Part shown: positions 1-8,198 of the stretch, in pieces
Layout of the letters: each line of letters opens with the position of its first letter
Position numbering within the stretch: the first letter of the stretch is position 1
The notes under the pieces: generated by a model
Databases searched by the model: none
Told to the model about the DNA's origin: nothing
Seen by the model: only the letters and a program-made list of their open reading frames with translations
Made by a program: the position numbers and the translations under genes
Assembly (NCBI GenBank): GCA_041390025.1
Contig: JAWKQR010000011.1
Span: forward strand, 62,001-126,000
Direction: 5' to 3'
From: JBFFMO01 sp041390025
GTDB taxonomy: Bacteria > Myxococcota_A > Bradymonadia > Bradymonadales > Bradymonadaceae
DNA length: 64,000 nucleotides

Positions 1-306
1 GTCGGCCGCGCCAAGGAATTGTTCGAAAGCCTGGTCAAGGTTGATGGCGGAAACCACCTCGTGCAATCAGGCTTGGGGCAGGTGTATTTCGACCAAGCCC
101 AATACAACGAGGCCGTGTTGCATCAGTTGCAGGCGGTGAAGCTCAAACCCGGTCGCACCGAGTACCGAATCAATCTGGGGCAGTCGTACTATCGCCTTGG
201 ACGCTTCAAAGAAGCGATTGCCGCGTGGGAGGAGGTGCTCAAAACAGACCCCAACAACGCGAACGCCAAGCAGTACATCGAGCTCGCGAAACGTAAACTC
301 AACTAA
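1..306 (+). CDS. C-terminal fragment of a TPR-repeat protein
   Basis: The reading frame is open from base 1, so the gene begins outside the window. The visible 101 residues read as two to three tetratricopeptide repeats. One helix pair runs through G-Q-V-Y-F-D-Q-A-Q-Y-N-E-A-V, the next through L-G-Q-S-Y-Y-R-L-G-R-F-K-E-A-I with the classic W-E-E-V-L-K-T-D-P-N-N-A ending. Such repeats mediate protein-protein contacts, and no catalytic domain is visible. The TAA stop at 304-306 overlaps the TAG stop of the convergent gene on the other strand, so there is no space for a separate terminator between them. Confidence 0.85.
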   Translation, partial: VGRAKELFESLVKVDGGNHLVQSGLGQVYFDQAQYNEAVLHQLQAVKLKPGRTEYRINLGQSYYRLGRFKEAIAAWEEVLKTDPNNANAKQYIELAKRKLN

Positions 307-3092
307 GTCTTTTCGATCACCATTAAAGCGTTGGAATCCGGCAGATCGACGGCCTGAAAAGCGCCGTCGTATAGCCGAATTTTGGGCGCCAGCCCGTCAA
401 TGTATCCCTGCTGCAGGTACGAGAACTCACCCGGCGGAAGTTTGACCGCACGCGGAGGATGCTCGCCGTCGCTGAGCCACGCCAAGATCGTGCTCAGGTA
501 GTCTTCGTAAGGCAAGACGCCGTATTGCTCTCGGACCTCGTAGGGGAAGCTCGATGGTCCCCACGTGTAGCAGTACAAAAATTCCATCGCGTCGGCCGCA
601 CCGAGGCGAACACGCTTCTCGTCGAGCCATTCTCCACAGATGGGGCGACCTTCAAACTGGTCTTGAAACAGTCGAAAGAACTCCGGTCCGTCGGGATCGA
701 TGAACTCGATGATCCGCGCGTCATCGACCGGCATGATGCCATCTCGGATCACGATTCTGCCGCCTGGTGCCAGTGTCGCGTAACATGCGCGCAGCAGGTC
801 GCGCACCGACTCCAGTCGAAACCGCCGCATCACACCATCAATCTCGCGCTCGACGTAGCTGTAGATTTCGTGCAGCACCGAACACAGAATGACGGTGTTT
901 ACGCTGTTTGGCGGCAGATGTTTAGGCAAGTCAAACGCGTCGGCTTCAATGACCCGCCAGCCGCACTTCTCGGCCTCGCCCCGGAGGCGCAGAGACTCGA
1001 CAACCAGCTTGGAGACATCCACGCCCACGATGTCTGAATCGGGAAATCGCATCTCAAGCAGGTCCAACACCACCCCGCCTCCGGGGCCTATCTCAACGAT
1101 GCACCCAGGTACGACATAGTCCAACATGCGTTCCTTGTCGGACCGCGCCGCATTCATGTGGTCGAGGTAGGTATCCTCGTTCGCAAGCCGGTCGAACTCG
1201 TCCTTTCGCAGCCCGTAGAGGTCACACAGGGTCTTGAGCGTGGCGTGAAACGCCGCGCTCGACTTCTTCTCGTAGGCCGGAAGCAGCGTTAAAAGTGCTT
1301 GCGCCTCGACCGAGGCTTCAAACCGGACGGCATGCGACTGACGGCCCCCTAGCTCTACCTCAAAGCTTCCCAATACGTCGTCGGGCAGCGCTGGCGCGCC
1401 CTCGGCAATGGCGACGATGTCCACACGCCGCAGCAGAGCTTCGATCAACCGGACGCGGTAGGGGGCTGCCGGTTGGTCGCTGCGGTCGAGATCGCGCACG
1501 AGGGGCAGGAAGGTAATGTGAAACATCGTTGAAGTGTCGACCGCGGGGTCGCGCTCAGCGTTGATCAACGCGCTGTAGAGAATTCGAAGTTGAGACTGAG
1601 GGCTTAGCGCTGAGGTCGCCGCTTCCACATACCAAAACTGGCAGCGAGCCATCAGGTCGACCATCTTTCGCACCACCGCGATCGGCATGCTCCGCACGGC
1701 CGCTGACGTCAGCTCCGAGGGTTCGCCCGCGTTGATTCGCCCCTTGCGAAGCCGCAACAAGCGGTGAGTCAACCACACGATTTCGCGCTCACCGATCAGT
1801 GCATCGTTCTCGGTCGATTGATAGCGCTCGAAGTGGAGAAGCTCCTGTGTGATGTCGCGATCACTGCGTGCGACCCGACGAAGCAACATCTCGAGCGAGA
1901 TGAAGTCAATGCGGAGCATGTCGTCGTAGAGCCCTTCGCGAACGCCCGCGGTGTCGCACAAGTTGACGAGGTGCAACAGGTCGATGACAGCGTCTATGGC
2001 ACCGCTTTCGTCCATACCGAGTGCATGCGCCATGACGGGGGCCGACCGTCGCAGCCATCGCAGAAAGTGCTCAAACACCATCAACGAACACTCCCCTCGG
2101 ATCGCCTGCCCGGTCAATCCGTGTGCACGCACGAGCTCGATAATGAGGTCCTCGAGGCTCGACGATCCGCGGAAACGAGGAAAGCGTCGCAGGATGCCGT
2201 GGCGCTGCAGAATTGTGGCGGATGCTTCATTGTGGACGCTGAGATCGATGCCATCAGCGATCCAACTTGCTCTGGCCGTATCAGAGCCACCTTTGGAAAA
2301 ATCGAGGAACATCAACGTGGTCCGAAGCGCAGGCAACAACCCCATTTGCCGGATGTTGTCGAACACCGTCAGCTCGGCATCAAACGCGAGCTGGGTGAGG
2401 GTCGGTTCGCGCTGAAAAACCTCGATGTCTTCAAGTTCCAAACCGCGCAGTTTTCGGCCCAACACGCGGTCAACCACATGCTCCAAGATGGGCAACGACT
2501 TGGTGGAGTTCGACGGTTCGTGCTCCGAAGTGATGTGATCCGCCCGATGGAATGTTAATGCTTCGAGCTCTGGCACGAGCTCAAGCAGCTTGATCGCATG
2601 GGGGCACCGTCGCGTGTCCCGCAAACACGAGAGCGTGGCGACCAAGACGTCTGCAGACGAAATCAAGTGGTTGGCGAAGAGGTCTTCAGTCTTGGTGCTG
2701 AGAGAATCAAGGGCTCGTTCCCGCCAATATAGCTCTTCGAGGAATCTCTCGGGTGCATCATCGGGAGTCTGTGAGCACACGTGCTCTAGAAGCTCCAGCG
2801 ATTGGTGCTCGATCAAGCCCGCTGCGATGACGATGTCTTTCCAGTTTTCCGCGGGCTCATAGACCAAAGACTCGGACACGCGCGCCCACGTGAACGCCTG
2901 CGCGAGATCGGTAATCTGTGTGTGGTCCTCAAGCAGCAGGGCTGCTTCCAACCAAGCTCGCAGATGTGGAGCGGGTTCCGTCCGCAGCAGGCGAAAGAAG
3001 ATCTCGGATGTCGAATGATCCACGGCAACGTCTCGGCACGGTGAGCTCCTAGTTTCGAGCCTATCCACGCTTCTGGCAAAGCGAGACGTCAA
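303..3092 (-). CDS. Large protein with C-terminal class I SAM-dependent methyltransferase domain
   Basis: The ORF gives 929 residues. Residues about 655-830 form a class I methyltransferase fold: motif I is V-E-I-G-P-G-G-G (about 666-673), followed by an acidic strand end G-V-D-V-S, then E-A-D-A-F-D-L-P, and the L-A-P-G-G-R-I-V-I-R post-motif. The preceding 640 residues are Leu/Arg/Glu-rich and probably helical; I recognise no family there. The substrate is unknown. The start is uncertain. The TTG at 3092 has no ribosome site, an in-frame GTG lies at 3023, and an ideal AGGAG precedes a GTG at 3039 in another frame. This may mean a frameshift near the start. A terminator for the upstream gene lies only a few bases upstream, which also argues for a start further in. 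Confidence 0.75.
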   Translation of the reverse strand: MTSRFARSVDRLETRSSPCRDVAVDHSTSEIFFRLLRTEPAPHLRAWLEAALLLEDHTQITDLAQAFTWARVSESLVYEPAENWKDIVIAAGLIEHQSLELLEHVCSQTPDDAPERFLEELYWRERALDSLSTKTEDLFANHLISSADVLVATLSCLRDTRRCPHAIKLLELVPELEALTFHRADHITSEHEPSNSTKSLPILEHVVDRVLGRKLRGLELEDIEVFQREPTLTQLAFDAELTVFDNIRQMGLLPALRTTLMFLDFSKGGSDTARASWIADGIDLSVHNEASATILQRHGILRRFPRFRGSSSLEDLIIELVRAHGLTGQAIRGECSLMVFEHFLRWLRRSAPVMAHALGMDESGAIDAVIDLLHLVNLCDTAGVREGLYDDMLRIDFISLEMLLRRVARSDRDITQELLHFERYQSTENDALIGEREIVWLTHRLLRLRKGRINAGEPSELTSAAVRSMPIAVVRKMVDLMARCQFWYVEAATSALSPQSQLRILYSALINAERDPAVDTSTMFHITFLPLVRDLDRSDQPAAPYRVRLIEALLRRVDIVAIAEGAPALPDDVLGSFEVELGGRQSHAVRFEASVEAQALLTLLPAYEKKSSAAFHATLKTLCDLYGLRKDEFDRLANEDTYLDHMNAARSDKERMLDYVVPGCIVEIGPGGGVVLDLLEMRFPDSDIVGVDVSKLVVESLRLRGEAEKCGWRVIEADAFDLPKHLPPNSVNTVILCSVLHEIYSYVEREIDGVMRRFRLESVRDLLRACYATLAPGGRIVIRDGIMPVDDARIIEFIDPDGPEFFRLFQDQFEGRPICGEWLDEKRVRLGAADAMEFLYCYTWGPSSFPYEVREQYGVLPYEDYLSTILAWLSDGEHPPRAVKLPPGEFSYLQQGYIDGLAPKIRLYDGAFQAVDLPDSNALMVIEKT

Positions 3093-3098
3093 AGCGGG

Positions 3099-3128
3099 GA
3101 AAAAAAAAGCTCGCCGATTGGCGAGCTT
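3099..3128 (-). terminator. Rho-independent terminator of the HiPIP gene
   Basis: Read on the minus strand, a perfect stem AAGCTCGCC / GGCGAGCTT with an AATC loop is followed by a run of at least eight T. It begins 18 bases after the HiPIP stop codon and separates that gene from the methyltransferase gene downstream. Confidence 0.85.
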
Positions 3129-3146
3129 GAACGCGCTGGGGCCGCA

Positions 3147-3509
3147 TTAGGCCTTAGGCGCGAACGCCGTGCAGCCGCCCTGTGGATTGATGGGGCCCTT
3201 GACGACCGAGCAGCCGCCACAGGATTTGCCCTCCGCCGGAGCGACGTACAGCGCGCATTTGTTGCAGGGTTTCGTGGGGTCGGTTGCCTTGTCGACATAC
3301 TGAAGTCCCGAACGTGTTGCTTTGTCAGCGTCGCTGAGTCCGCTCACGTCCGTGCAGTCCTCGGCTTTCGCCTCAGCGGCTGGAGCGGCGGCACCACCGC
3401 CGCCCTCCTTGGGCTGACAGCCTGCCAATAGGTAGCCCATGGTCAGTGTTCCCACCGAACCAGCAGCTACGTTCAAGAATCCACGACGTGTTAGTTTGTC
3501 TGTGCTCAC
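3147..3509 (-). CDS. High-potential iron-sulfur protein (HiPIP) with Tat signal
   Basis: A periplasmic [4Fe-4S] electron carrier of 120 residues. The start is GTG at 3509, chosen because AGGAG lies six bases upstream; the longer open frame is not supported. The N-terminus T-R-R-G-F-L-N is a twin-arginine motif, as expected for a cofactor-loaded export substrate. L-L-A-G-C (Cys31) also looks like a lipobox, so the protein may be a Tat-exported lipoprotein. After an Ala/Gly-rich linker, the HiPIP domain shows cluster ligands Cys82-x2-Cys85-x14-Cys100-x12-Cys113 and the usual C-terminal G-G-C-T-A-F. It lies just downstream of the radical SAM genes on the same strand and ends at a strong terminator. 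Whether it serves those enzymes is only an inference. Confidence 0.88.
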   Translation of the reverse strand: MSTDKLTRRGFLNVAAGSVGTLTMGYLLAGCQPKEGGGGAAAPAAEAKAEDCTDVSGLSDADKATRSGLQYVDKATDPTKPCNKCALYVAPAEGKSCGGCSVVKGPINPQGGCTAFAPKA

Positions 3510-3616
3510 AATACTCTCCTTGTTTTCCGAACCAACGGTGCGACTGCACCACTTTCGTCTCTTACCCAGATTTCGCAAAAAATTCGTCCGTGCGTGCCTT
3601 TTCGCACGGCCCGCCG

Positions 3617-4483
3617 TCAACTTTGCATAGCTTGTGCCATGGTTGACGGAATTCGTTCTAGCAGGCCGTCCCCGAAGACCTCGTAAAGTCCAAGTTCGGG
3701 CATGTGGACGTAGCCGATATGGCAACCGCACGTGTCGTTGACACAGTTTTGGCGGCTAAGGCGCGTCACGATGTCGTGTTGGTAGATGTTGCCCAAGACG
3801 TCTTTGATGAAGTGGCAGCGTCTCACATCGCCCTCACCATCTACCGTGAACGACGAAAATCCCGCCTCGCACGGCCGGCCCCTCGCGGGGTGGTAGCGCG
3901 TGTTGAAACGAAACAGGGGGTCGATTTCTTCCCACGCAGTAATGTCGTCATCGGAATAGTAGTTCGGGTCTCGCTTGTAGGCGTTCGCCCAAAGGTACAC
4001 ATGGTCAGGGAGTTTGGCGCGAAGTTCACGTGCGAGCGGCAGCGCATCACCGAAGCCAACCACACCCACGCTATAACGCACGGCCAACGCGTCGAGCTCT
4101 GCGCACTTTCGTAGAAATTTTGGCAACGTCGTTTGGGTGGGATGGAACGTAGTCCAGAAGGCGATCCGTTCGCGGTTGCACTCGGCGATCCACTGCGTTG
4201 GAAACGTAAGATTGGTCTGTATAGCCACCTTGGCAACGTGCTCCATCCGCGACAATTCCACGAACGCGCGTTGGTAGTGACGACGAATCATGGCCTCGCC
4301 CCATGGCGTAAACAAGATGCCGATTTCGGCGTCTTGTTGAGCGACCCAATCGACAAATCGTTGGAGCTTTCGGGCGTCGTCTTGGAGTTCGGCGCGCGAG
4401 TTCTTCGTCTTGGCAAATGGGCAATAGTTGCAACCGTAGTTGCAACTCGACAGGGGGCCCCGGTAGAGGATGTTCCATCTCAT
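3617..4483 (-). CDS. STM4011-family radical SAM protein
   Basis: A 288-residue radical SAM enzyme. The cluster motif is near the N-terminus, C-N-Y-G-C-N-Y-C (CxxxCxxC, residues about 14-21), preceded by I-L-Y-R-G-P-L-S-S, typical of the STM4011 family. Further cysteines occur late in the protein (R-R-C-H-F-I-K and N-D-T-C-G-C-H), suggesting an auxiliary iron-sulfur cluster. The start codon overlaps the stop of the STM4012-like gene as ATGA, showing translational coupling. In other genomes this family is found with STM4012, 4013, 4014 and 4015 proteins, and the pathway is not established. This member appears intact, unlike its upstream neighbour. Confidence 0.85.
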   Translation of the reverse strand: MRWNILYRGPLSSCNYGCNYCPFAKTKNSRAELQDDARKLQRFVDWVAQQDAEIGILFTPWGEAMIRRHYQRAFVELSRMEHVAKVAIQTNLTFPTQWIAECNRERIAFWTTFHPTQTTLPKFLRKCAELDALAVRYSVGVVGFGDALPLARELRAKLPDHVYLWANAYKRDPNYYSDDDITAWEEIDPLFRFNTRYHPARGRPCEAGFSSFTVDGEGDVRRCHFIKDVLGNIYQHDIVTRLSRQNCVNDTCGCHIGYVHMPELGLYEVFGDGLLERIPSTMAQAMQS

Positions 4484-5607
4484 CGCAGCTCAAACTCCTG
4501 GCAGGCGTCCCGAACGGTCGCCGAGTAGAGCCATGGGCCGATGGCGTCCGACCAGCCAACGCCCTCTGAGGTAAGTCGAAGGACGCTGTTCGTCTTCGTA
4601 GCGAGGTTCGCCGCCACGAGTTCGACCAGTTCAGGGAAATCATCCATGGGCTGCGCCTTGAACCGCGCCGCGTAGTCAGCGTCGCTAAGGCCTTCGTGTG
4701 AGAGAATCGACAGGATCACAAACCGCCGGCGCTGCTCCTCGGTGTTAAGGCGCATGCCGTAGTCAATCTGCGCGAGTTGCGCGTCGCTGCGCGCGACGAA
4801 GTCCTCTAGGATCGAGACCACCCCTCGCCGGCCCACCGCGTAATCGGTGCAGTAGTGCAGATCAGACGTGTATGACCGCGCGCCGGCGCCAAGTCCCACC
4901 ATCCCATCGGACTGGCAGCAGTAAATGGGACCGTCGACGCCTTCCCCCGGACGCCGAAACATCCGCATCGACACTTGTTCATAACCCGCGTCGAGAAGCT
5001 CGTCGCGACCACGTAGATACAGCGCGAACCGCATGTCTTCCCATGCGCGGGGTGAGTTCCCAAGCCCTGTTAGCGGCCTTACGTACAGCGGATAAAGGTA
5101 GATCTCTTCCGGCGAAAATTTGAGCGCTTGATGGATGGAATGGGCGAAGGTGTCCGGGGTCTGGCCTTCGATGCCGTAGATCAGGTCGATATTCATCGCG
5201 GCAAAGTCGGCCGATCGCATCATGTCCAGCGCGCGATGAGCAACCTTGGGGTCTTGTGGAGGCACCGAACCGCGCGTGTTTCTGCCTCGACAAAGCTCTG
5301 GATACCGATGCTGGCGCGGTCGGTGCCAGGCTCGCGCTGGCAAGCGGATCTTCTCGGGGGTCAGCGTCTCGGGGGACATCTCGACCGACGTGGGAATGGT
5401 GCGGGCGTCTGCGCCCATCGTGCGATTCACCACCGCAAAAGGGGCGCACAAGGTCAGTCTCATCAAGTGCGTAGGCGTGCCGCCGCCAATGGCCAACCGC
5501 GCGAACTTCGCATCGGGGAGCGCCGCACGTGTCAGGCGCGCTTGGCGCTCAAGCACGTCCATGTAACTCTGTTCAAACTCGAGCTTGGGTTTTGCCATCG
5601 TGAACAA
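4480..5607 (-). pseudogene. STM4012-family (HemN-like) radical SAM protein, damaged
   Basis: The frame carries recognisable HemN/STM4012 blocks: A-I-G-G-G-T-P-T, T-S-V-E-M-S-P-E-T-L-T-P-E-K-I and N-I-D-L-I-Y-G-I-E-G-Q-T-P. Between the last two, about 5270-5345, the frame switches. The expected G-T-D-R-A-S-I-G-I-Q-S-F-V-E-A-E-T lies in a different frame, implying two compensating indels. The N-terminus is also missing. The open frame starts inside the C-N-L-F-T-M part of the cluster motif, with a stop just before it, and no clean CxxxCxxC is visible upstream. As written it could not bind the radical SAM cluster. Whether this is true decay or sequence error cannot be told from here. It is coupled by ATGA to the STM4011 gene. 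Confidence 0.75.
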
Positions 5608-6540
5608 GTTGCAGCTGCATCATCTGCGGGCTGGTTCGGTCGCTGAAGCAATCTGTGCCAGTCTTCGTTCAGCTGCGCGCAATTCGAGCGAGGATCCGGG
5701 CGTCAGCGAGGCGGCCGCCATCTGTGCCCGGATGGCATGGCTGTATGCCGTGGCATTCACCTTCGCGCGTCAGTCGAACATGCGTTCTCGTTGCGTGAAC
5801 AGCTCGGCGCCGGGGCCTGGATGCGCCCTCGTGGACCGGCCGACCTCGATCGAGCTTCTGCTGCCGAGCGCGTAATCTGGCGCGGGCGTCGGCGCTGTTC
5901 GTCGCGGCAGGGCGCGTGGGCGCGGTAACGGCCTTATCGACGCTGCGGCTCTGGCGTGACTGTCCGGGTTATCACTGGGTCGATTGATCATCATCGACAG
6001 TCGGGATCTGATCTGCGATCACGGGATGATCGATGAAGAAGGGCCACGCTGGGCTCGCGCAAAGAATATCGGCTGGTCACAACACCAGTGAGGCTGACCA
6101 GGTCGGTCAGGATGTCCGCAACTCAGTCGCCATTGCGTCATCGAAGCGATCGGACTCAACTCTGAAGCGTGGATCTCGTGACAAAAGCCCACACTCATGC
6201 GACTCTGACGACGCGGGCTGAAAGTCCTTTCGGCGACTGTTGCCCGGTCCAAAGCGGCGATGTTTTCGACTGTGTTTCGACCACCAATGCGCGACAGCAG
6301 TCGAAGTGTTGCCAGATCAGGCTTGGGCGCATAGACAACAACAGCATGTAGTGGCCTTTCGTGAACATGCTAACCTGAAAACAACGTCTTCCCGGAACAC
6401 CGCCGATCACGCAGGTGGGGTTTCTGACGCCCGCTAATCGGCTCGGCGTCGTGGCAGCGCCGGCGTCTGGAAGTTTGATTATCGTTGCGGTTCGCTGGCT
6501 GTCATCGTGTCGTTTCACGCAGTTTGGTGGCTGCAATCAG
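5608..6540. other. Degraded stretch without an intact gene
   Basis: No frame on either strand stays open with convincing protein character across this 0.9 kb. Short coding-like pieces exist on the minus strand. One near 5640-5780 reads K-V-N-A-T-A-Y-S-H-A-I-R-A-Q-M-A-A-A, and one near 6220-6330 reads V-V-V-Y-A-P-K-P-D-L-A-T-L-R. They are in different frames and separated by stops. By analogy with other STM4011-4015 loci, an STM4013-type sulfatase-like gene could be expected between the 4012 and 4014 genes. I could not identify its motifs here. Confidence 0.5.
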
Positions 6541-6541
6541 C

Positions 6542-7150
6542 CTCGATAACGGCGACGGCGACCGTTTCGACTCGACGGCGTGTGGTTGCGATCTGCGACG
6601 TGGATTTCTTACACAAGAACCGAGGGTGACGGCGCGCGACGAGCCGCTGCTTGAGCTTGATGCACGTGGGTACTCGGACCGATTGCCGTTCTGCGAAGCG
6701 GTCGTAGGCGTGCTGGGGTTGTCGTGCAGGCCGAGGATCTCTGGCGCCACATGCAGGGCACCCTTGGCTTACATTGCGTGCCGGATCCGGGATCGTAGCG
6801 TTCGTTGAATCGTTGCGGATCGATCATCGTATCGTCGTGCTGACCAATGGCACCGCGGAAAACCAACGATTGAAACTGCGTTACTCCCGCTTTGACGAAT
6901 GCGCAGACACCATCGTGGTTGCGAGCGAAATCGATGCTTGGAAACCCAGCCTGCGAGGCGTTTCGCGCGTGTGAGCGATGGGAAGGTGAGTCGTACGTGA
7001 TGATCGGCGACCATCCCATACACGATGTCCTCAGGGCCAAAAGGAGCAGGGTGGCGAACGATCTGGATGGCACTGGATCGGCCATGGACGTTTGGTGATC
7101 CGCCCGATGAAGTGTGCGGTGGGTTTGGGCAGCTAGGGCAGGCCATCGAG
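6542..7150 (+). pseudogene. HAD-superfamily hydrolase remnant with several frameshifts
   Basis: Pieces of one HAD hydrolase follow each other in order but in changing frames. These are an aspartate-rich start with F-D-S-T near 6570, D-A-R-G-Y-S-D-R-L-P-F near 6660, L-W-R-H-M-Q-G-T-L-G-L-H near 6740, the motif II strand I-V-V-L-T-N-G-T-A-E-N near 6830, the motif III lysine in D-A-W-K-P near 6935, the motif IV strand Y-V-M-I-G-D-H-P near 6995, and a tail T-I-W-M-A-L-D-R-P-W near 7060. At least four frame changes are needed to join them. The order and spacing match a Haloacid dehalogenase-like phosphatase, so the identity is firm although the gene is broken. Its 3' end meets the STM4014-like gene on the other strand. 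Confidence 0.7.
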
Positions 7151-8198
7151 CGTGCTTCAGTGACGCTTGATAGGTGTCCATGTCCCCAAAGAGCACGTTT
7201 GGCAGCAGGTCGCCAAACGCGTTGATCTCAAGCACGTACGCTGTCTTCATCGTTGCATCCAACGCGACATCCACACCGCACTACATCGCATCAAAGGCTC
7301 GCGCACACGACCGGGCCGCGTCGCGAACGCGCTGAAACGCGACGGGATGGCGGTTCGCAAACTCCACAAGGTCGCCGCGCCGGTTGCCGAGGTGAAGATT
7401 GGTCAGCGGCGACGACGAGACCCGCATCACGGTGTGGCACGGCTCGCCACCAATCACGACGACCCGAAAGTCGAACGCACCGCCAAGGCACGCTTTGGGA
7501 ATCCACGACTCAGCGAACAGGCCGTCCGCTGCCAGAACGTCCACGATATGACGTTGTGCGGACTCGTCGACGTACTGGCGAATCTTTAGGGAGTTGTACA
7601 ATGCGTTGCCATCGAGCTCGACACTGGTGGTCATCGTGCGCGCAGGCCGTGCACGAAAGGCGAGCACCCCTGAAGCGGACGAGCCGTATCGCGGTTTGAC
7701 GAACATGCGAGCATTCGATTCGCCGTATTCTAGGAGCCGTTCGTAGTCGGTGATCGTCCCGAGGAGCCTCGGGGTTCGTACCTCATTGGCGTATCGACCT
7801 CGGGATGCGACCTTATCAAACATGGTCGTGATTTCGGCGGGCGGAATCATGAAGGTGCCATTGCACGCGCCAAGCTGTGCAAGGACGTCGGCGAAGCCAT
7901 CAAACCACAGCGACTGGTCGCGAATGCGCCCATGATCACGGGCAGGATCGGTGGTCCAGCCGGGCGGTTCGCTGCCGCGAAGTCGCGCCCCGCGCTGAAC
8001 GAGGAGCGATTCCACCAAAGGGTTCTCCCCCGGAGATTCGATGCGAATCAGCGGCGCGTCCACGAGCGCGCTTGGCTCAGGGTGCGCGAGCACATCGAGC
8101 CAAGCAATCACGCGGGGTGGCGCCGCGCCTAGCGCTTTGCACGCTTGAACGAAGTACTCGACGCGTCGGTTTTCGGGGTTACCGACGACAACGATCAT
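7120..8198 (-). pseudogene. STM4014-family ATP-grasp-like protein, interrupted by a stop codon
   Basis: The first 305 residues (start ATG 8198) match the STM4014 family, which has an ATP-grasp-like fold: N-A-R-M-F-V-K-P-R-Y-G-S-S-A-S-G-V is the ATP-binding lysine/glycine loop and F-D-F-R-V-V-V-I-G-G a central strand. After F-D-A-M at 7284 comes an in-frame TAG. The same frame then continues with C-G-V-D-V-A-L-D and V-L-E-I-N-A-F-G-D-L-L-P, the conserved C-terminal metal-binding block (end near 7120 is estimated). A Tyr codon would fit at the TAG. The start overlaps the STM4015 stop as ATGA. A single base change separates this from an intact gene. Confidence 0.78.

Noticed and set aside
1764..2558. 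Plus-strand open frame within the methyltransferase gene
   Set aside because: No motifs or ribosome site; it is antisense to a continuous 929-residue frame.
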